Source: Sphingobacteriales bacterium 44-15
GTDB lineage: Bacteria > Bacteroidota > Bacteroidia > Chitinophagales > Chitinophagaceae
NCBI GenBank assembly: GCA_001899685.1
Contig: MKWG01000003.1
Span: 372,001-436,000, forward strand
Direction: 5' to 3'
Length of the DNA: 64,000 bases
Shown here: one piece after another, positions 60,045 to 64,000 of the stretch
How positions within the stretch are numbered: position 1 is the stretch's first letter
Layout of the letters: each line of letters begins with the position of its first letter
Position numbers and translations under genes: made by a program
Notes under the pieces: model-generated
The model's database searches: none
What the model saw: the letters and a program-made list of their open reading frames with translations, nothing else
Told to the model about the DNA's origin: nothing

Positions 60045-61730
60045 TTATATATATAAGTCAAACCCGAAAGTGCTACCGGAACCAATTTCGCTTTTTACCC
60101 ATATCTTTCCCTGCTGCGCTTCTATAAATTCTTTGGAAATAGAAAGACCGAGCCCCGTACCTTGTGCGGGAGTACCGGGCACTTTGAAGAACCGGTCAAA
60201 GATCTTATCAAGGTATTCAGAGGGAATTCCAGGCCCCTGATCGGCTACGGAAAAGCGAATAGTCTTCTCATTTCGGGTGATCCTTACCGATATGGTACTA
60301 TCAGCACCTGCATACCTGATCGCGTTAGTCAGGAAATTGTTTAATACCCAGGCTGTCTTTTCAGGATCTGCTTTCACCGCCGGTAGCCCCGGTTCATATT
60401 CGGTTACAATACGGATGTTTTTTTCTTTCGCTGCATTGAGCACCGTGCTAATAGCGTCGTCTGCTATCTGTATGGGAGCTACCGGTTGCAGATCAAGCTG
60501 GATCTTACCGGCTTCTACCTGCGACATATTCAATAATTCACTTAATATCCTCAGCATACGCTGATTGTCGAGCTTAAGATTATGAACGTATTCTTTCTGC
60601 TCTTCCGTCAGCTTACCTGTTCTTTCATCTTCTAACAACTTAATGCTGAAATCAGAAGAGGCCAGCGGAGTTTTGAGTTCATGGGAAATGGTAGCGATAA
60701 AATTCGTTTTAGCAACATCCAGTTCTTTGAAAGAGGTAATGTTTTTCAATACAATTACCTTTCCGCTGCTGCCATCTTCAGAAATATCTGAGATCTCTTT
60801 TGTGAAATAGTTCTCGTGATTGTCCAGCACAACCTTGAAAGGGACCGTATTTTTTTCTTCGAGCAAAAAGCGGAACAAGTCATTTTTAGCGGCTATTTCG
60901 CTGATGGGCTTCCCCACTATATCTGCCGATTGCAGTCCAAGCAATTGGAGTGCCTGGTCGTTGGCAAAAAGAATGCGGCCATTTTTGTCAAAACCTATGC
61001 TGGCATCTTTGAGCCTGTTGATCACTGCCTCGGCACGTGTCTTCTCAAATATGATCTTATTCAGATTGCTATTCTCAAAATATTCCAGCCTTTCGGTCAT
61101 CTGGTTGAAGGCCGAAGCCATTTCACCAAATTCATCTTTCCGGTCAAGATGTATCCGGTGATGGTAATTGCGGGCTGTTACCTGCTTAATGCCTTCACTG
61201 ATAGCATTGATCGGATCTGTTATGATGGAGGGAAAATTAAAAGTGAACGTAACCCCTATGATAAATATAATAGTCGCGATCAAAGAGAGGTAAGTAAGCG
61301 CTTTGTTAGCGGTTTTCGCAGCCCTGTCGTTCTTATTTTCGATCGCCCTCATATTCAGGCTCAAAACGTTTTGAAGCGCCGCTTCTACCCGGGCGATCAC
61401 TTCAGGAGAGCGATTGCCTGCGCGGAAGTCCTCGAAATATTTTCTGATAACAGCAGTAGCTTCTCTCTCTCCCGGCTCTGTAAGATTTTTTTCCTGCAGT
61501 GTAAGCATATTATCGAAACGAGCTGAAAAAGCAGGATCAACGGAGGCACTGTCCACATAGCGGAGCATCGCATGAGCATAATCAAGCGATTCATAATTAT
61601 TCTTTAGAATGCGCTGTGAGTCATTCTTCAGCCGCACAATATGGAAAATGCTGACCGAGCTTAAAAGCAGCAGTAAAATAAAAAGGAAGATGCTGCCCAA
61701 CCTTATTTTTTGCTTAACCGAACCTGCCAT
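60045..61730 (-). CDS. sensor histidine kinase with HAMP and PAS, kdp operon, 561 aa
   Basis: Two membrane helices (about 10-32 and 145-166) flank a ~110-residue periplasmic helical domain; HAMP (about 167-220), PAS (about 238-325), HisKA with His350 in ATISHELKTPLASSD, and an ATPase domain with N-box VLNNFLTNAIRYA, DQGPGIPSEYLD and GTGLGLSISKEF follow. In E. coli the KdpD C-terminal half is the kinase fused to the N-terminal sensor; here they are separate genes 1 nt apart, and this kinase has its own HAMP-type membrane sensor instead of the KdpD four-helix DUF4118. It is the last gene visible of the kdp operon. Confidence 0.88.
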   Translation of the reverse strand: MAGSVKQKIRLGSIFLFILLLLLSSVSIFHIVRLKNDSQRILKNNYESLDYAHAMLRYVDSASVDPAFSARFDNMLTLQEKNLTEPGEREATAVIRKYFEDFRAGNRSPEVIARVEAALQNVLSLNMRAIENKNDRAAKTANKALTYLSLIATIIFIIGVTFTFNFPSIITDPINAISEGIKQVTARNYHHRIHLDRKDEFGEMASAFNQMTERLEYFENSNLNKIIFEKTRAEAVINRLKDASIGFDKNGRILFANDQALQLLGLQSADIVGKPISEIAAKNDLFRFLLEEKNTVPFKVVLDNHENYFTKEISDISEDGSSGKVIVLKNITSFKELDVAKTNFIATISHELKTPLASSDFSIKLLEDERTGKLTEEQKEYVHNLKLDNQRMLRILSELLNMSQVEAGKIQLDLQPVAPIQIADDAISTVLNAAKEKNIRIVTEYEPGLPAVKADPEKTAWVLNNFLTNAIRYAGADSTISVRITRNEKTIRFSVADQGPGIPSEYLDKIFDRFFKVPGTPAQGTGLGLSISKEFIEAQQGKIWVKSEIGSGSTFGFDLYI

Positions 61731-61731
61731 T

Positions 61732-62853
61732 TTAAGACAAAATTACAAGGTCTACATCATTAGCAGACAGCGCATTGAGTAACTGGTTGAATACGCCGGT
61801 GTTCCGGATGATCTGCCATAATTTTAAATGTGGTTTACCTATACATACTGTCGTGATTTTTTTCTCCGTTATCACTTCAAGGATTGCCAGTGAAATATCA
61901 TCCGCTTTTTTCTGGATCACTTCACCGCCAAGTTCTGTTGCGTTCTTAAAATTATTGATCAGGTGGCGCTGTGCCGACAGCGAAATTTTACTGGATGATT
62001 CTTTAGGTGTTTGTACATAAAGCACATACCACTGACTATTGTAATACGAAGCCAGCCTGGCTGCCTTGCGTATGATGCGCTGCGCAATTTCATGGTTAGA
62101 CGAAATACAGGCCAGCAAACGTTCGTGCCGGAAAGAAGTGGCTTTTGATGCGATCTGGTAATCTACTTTTCGCTCTACCTGTCCTGCTACTTCCTTCAAT
62201 GCCAACTCCCGAAGTTGCAATATCTTTTCCGGTTGAAAAAAATTAATCAGCGCCTGCTGGATTTTACTATGGTCATAGATCTTTCCCTCCCTGAGCCGCC
62301 GGATCAGCTCATCTGCCGGCAGGTCAATATTTACGACTTCATCTGCAATCTGTAAAATTTTATCAGGAACTCTTTCTTTTACCTCAATTCCCGTGATCTG
62401 TTTTACTTCTTCGTTAATGCTTTCGATGTGCTGAATGTTGACAGCCGTAATTACATCTATTCCTGCCTCCAGCACGTCCATCACATCCTGCCACCGCTTT
62501 TCATTTTTGCTTCCGGGAATATTGGTGTGGGCAAGCTCATCAATCAGCACTATTGCCGGATGCATCAGCAGGATGGCCTGCACGTCCAGTTCCTCCAACT
62601 GTTTTCCCTTATAAAAAACCTGTCGCCGGGGAATTTCGGGTAATCCTTCCAGCAAGGCATGTGTTTCCTTTCTGCCATGCGTTTCTATATACCCGATCTT
62701 TATATTTTTCCCATCAGCGAGCAACTGGTGCGCCTCCTGCAGCATACGATAGGTCTTACCCACGCCGGCGCTCATGCCAATATATACCTTCAGCTTCCCC
62801 TTTTGGTAAGAAGATACCGGCGAATAGGAGCTATCTTGTTGATCTGCAGACAT
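61732..62853 (-). CDS. kdpD: KdpD N-terminal (sensor) protein plus universal-stress domain, 373 aa
   Basis: The start is set at ATG 62853 because the upstream ATG at 62883 would overlap kdpC by 26 nt; the chosen one follows the kdpC stop by 4 nt. Residues ~18-230 are the KdpD domain with a P-loop GMSAGVGKTYRML, ETHGRKET, DELAHTNIPGS and KRWQDVMDVLEAGIDV; the C-terminal ~130 residues are a Usp-like domain (HERLLACISSNHEIAQRIIRKAARLA). The membrane helices and kinase of canonical KdpD are missing; the kinase is the next gene. The gene senses the need for high-affinity K+ uptake. Confidence 0.9.
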   Translation of the reverse strand: MSADQQDSSYSPVSSYQKGKLKVYIGMSAGVGKTYRMLQEAHQLLADGKNIKIGYIETHGRKETHALLEGLPEIPRRQVFYKGKQLEELDVQAILLMHPAIVLIDELAHTNIPGSKNEKRWQDVMDVLEAGIDVITAVNIQHIESINEEVKQITGIEVKERVPDKILQIADEVVNIDLPADELIRRLREGKIYDHSKIQQALINFFQPEKILQLRELALKEVAGQVERKVDYQIASKATSFRHERLLACISSNHEIAQRIIRKAARLASYYNSQWYVLYVQTPKESSSKISLSAQRHLINNFKNATELGGEVIQKKADDISLAILEVITEKKITTVCIGKPHLKLWQIIRNTGVFNQLLNALSANDVDLVILS

Positions 62854-62857
62854 GAGT

Positions 62858-63415
62858 TTATTTTGCCAGTTTATCCAATGCAATATTGAGCTTTAACACA
62901 TTGAGGATTTCAGGGCCTGCAAATGACTGCTCAATGTGTTGGGCGATCAGCACTTTGAGCTGCTTTTCTTCCAGTTTCCTGATACCGGCAATCCGTTTTA
63001 CCTGAATATATGCCGATGCCGGAGAGATATGCGGATCCAGCCCACTGCCCGATGCGGTCACCATTTCTGCCGGGATCGCATCCTTTGTCACTCCCGGATT
63101 GTGCGCCAGGAAGCTGTCTATTCTTTCCTGCACGATCTTTAGATAATCAGGATTGGAAGGACCTTTGTTTGACCCTCCCGAACCTGCAGCATTATAATCT
63201 ACCGCCGAAGGTCTTCCCCAAAAGTATTTATCATCGGTAAATTTCTGACCTATCAGCGCATATCCAACACTCTTGCCGTTAACGGTCAGCTTCTGACCGC
63301 CGCCTTCGCCAGGGGTCATTTTCCCGATCAAACCTACGATGCCGAAATATAGTACACAACAAATGAGGATCATTACGATGGTAAGCTTAACAGATGTCCA
63401 TAAATAATTTTTCAT
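62858..63415 (-). CDS. kdpC: potassium-transporting ATPase subunit C
   Basis: 185 residues with one N-terminal membrane helix (about 9-31) and the KdpC signature: LIGQKFTDDKYFWGRPSAVDYNAAGSGGSN, NPGVTKDAIPAEMVTASGSGLDPHISPASAYIQVKRIA, and AFAGPEILNVLKLNIALD. It is the accessory subunit that stabilises KdpB with KdpA and helps ATP binding. It lies 11 nt after kdpB and 4 nt before kdpD on the same strand. Confidence 0.93.
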   Translation of the reverse strand: MKNYLWTSVKLTIVMILICCVLYFGIVGLIGKMTPGEGGGQKLTVNGKSVGYALIGQKFTDDKYFWGRPSAVDYNAAGSGGSNKGPSNPDYLKIVQERIDSFLAHNPGVTKDAIPAEMVTASGSGLDPHISPASAYIQVKRIAGIRKLEEKQLKVLIAQHIEQSFAGPEILNVLKLNIALDKLAK

Positions 63416-63426
63416 GTGTTGTTTTT

Positions 63427-64000
63427 TTACATGAATGTTGCAAGCAACATGTCAATTAATTTAATACCAATAAAAGGAACAATAATGCCGCCGATGCCAT
63501 ATATCAGGAGATTCCTGCGCAACAGCGCAGAAGCGCCTATTGGCTTATAATCTACTCCTTTTAATGCCAGTGGGATCAATAGCGGGATAATGATGGCATT
63601 GAAAATAACTGCTGATAATATAGCCGATTCCGGGCTTTTCAGGTGCATGATATTCAAGCCCTGCAATGCAGGAATGGAAGCAATGAACAGCGCCGGAACG
63701 ATGGCGAAGTATTTTGCCACATCGTTGGCAATGGAAAAGGTCGTTAAAGTGCCCCTGGTGATCAGCAATTGTTTTCCGATCTCTACAACTTCTATGAGCT
63801 TGGTAGGATCATTGTCGAGGTCAACCATGTTACCTGCCTCTTTAGCTGCCTGGGTACCGCTGTTCATAGCCACACCTACATCAGCCTGCGCAAGTGCCGG
63901 CGCATCGTTGGTACCGTCGCCCATCATGGCCACGAGTTTCCCGTTGCCCTGTTCGGCACGGATGTAGTTCATCTTGTCTTCCGGTTTTGCTTCAGCAATA
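63427..64000 (-). CDS. kdpB: potassium-transporting ATPase ATP-binding subunit, C-terminal part
   Basis: The frame is open to the window edge. The visible part has the P-type ATPase hinge [49 protein letters not shown] and the C-terminal helices of KdpB ([64 protein letters not shown]). It hydrolyses ATP to drive K+ uptake with KdpA and KdpC. The N-terminal nucleotide and phosphorylation domains lie outside the window. Confidence 0.93.
   Translation of the reverse strand, partial: IAEAKPEDKMNYIRAEQGNGKLVAMMGDGTNDAPALAQADVGVAMNSGTQAAKEAGNMVDLDNDPTKLIEVVEIGKQLLITRGTLTTFSIANDVAKYFAIVPALFIASIPALQGLNIMHLKSPESAILSAVIFNAIIIPLLIPLALKGVDYKPIGASALLRRNLLIYGIGGIIVPFIGIKLIDMLLATFM

Noticed and set aside
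60816-61526. 236-codon plus-strand frame
   Set aside because: Antisense to the HAMP-PAS histidine kinase gene, which is intact.

Overview
The window reads as chromosome of a Bacteroidota bacterium, most likely Chitinophagaceae or a close relative. The basis is: C-terminal type IX secretion (T9SS) sorting domains on two proteins; promoters of the TTTG / TAnnTTTG type and few Shine-Dalgarno sequences; a DUF1800-DUF1501 pair; rbfA next to a LolC/E-like permease; the family-typical set of MurQ, topoisomerase IV, DUF5522 and DUF1835 proteins. No rRNA, phage, CRISPR array or intact insertion sequence was seen. One tRNA and one cobalamin riboswitch are present.

Layout. 1-6.7 kb, almost all minus strand: small lipoproteins, an outer-membrane barrel gene interrupted by a stop codon, two thioredoxin-fold secreted proteins, a DUF1648 membrane protein and a short broken copy of its 5' end. 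6.8-13.5 kb, plus strand: thiolase, a DUF1800/DUF1501 secreted pair behind a sigma-54-type promoter, and an orphan TPR histidine kinase. 13.5-19 kb: two ABC exporters, a LolC/E-like permease and rbfA. 19-22.6 kb: redox genes (aldo/keto reductase, DsbA-like, DoxX) divergent from an HxlR regulator and an MtfA-like peptidase. 23-30.8 kb, minus strand: a respiratory and nitrosative-stress cluster (cbb3-type oxidase subunits, a CPVC membrane protein, a DUF59 protein, an NnrS-like haem protein, DUF2249 proteins and a hemerythrin-type RIC protein). Its two main promoters carry the same palindromic operator over the -33 box. 31-39.4 kb: murQ and both topoisomerase IV subunits, with a membrane glycosyltransferase and a DUF1835 gene between the latter. 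39.7-43.8 kb: small secreted proteins, an acyl-CoA carboxylase beta chain and a VCBS-repeat protein. 44.2-51 kb: a 2260-residue secreted protein, an alpha/beta-hydrolase followed by 20 PKD-like repeats and a T9SS tail. 51-55 kb: a HAD phosphatase, SDR and UbiA prenyltransferase operon resembling lipid-linked D-arabinofuranose synthesis, divergent from a GT-C-like membrane protein. 55.5-60 kb: a transposase-derived protein, tRNA-Met, and riboswitch-controlled metE. 60-64 kb: the end of a kdp potassium-transport operon with a split KdpD.

The most unusual signal is not a gene. Nine intergenic spacers carry inverted arrays of a degenerate heptamer (consensus GTGARAN): purine-rich heptamers on one side, their complement on the other, so each copy can fold into a hairpin. 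They occur between convergent, co-directional and divergent genes, so they are more than terminators. Several share one conserved edge (roughly GYTRYGTCAAAC). I know of no name for this family in Bacteroidota. Other points worth checking are the shared respiratory operator, the apparently domesticated ISXO2/IS1595-type protein lacking catalytic residues, and the arabinose-type module without an adjacent DprE1 gene.

All calls rest on reading the sequence and on remembered family features. No database search or folding program was run.
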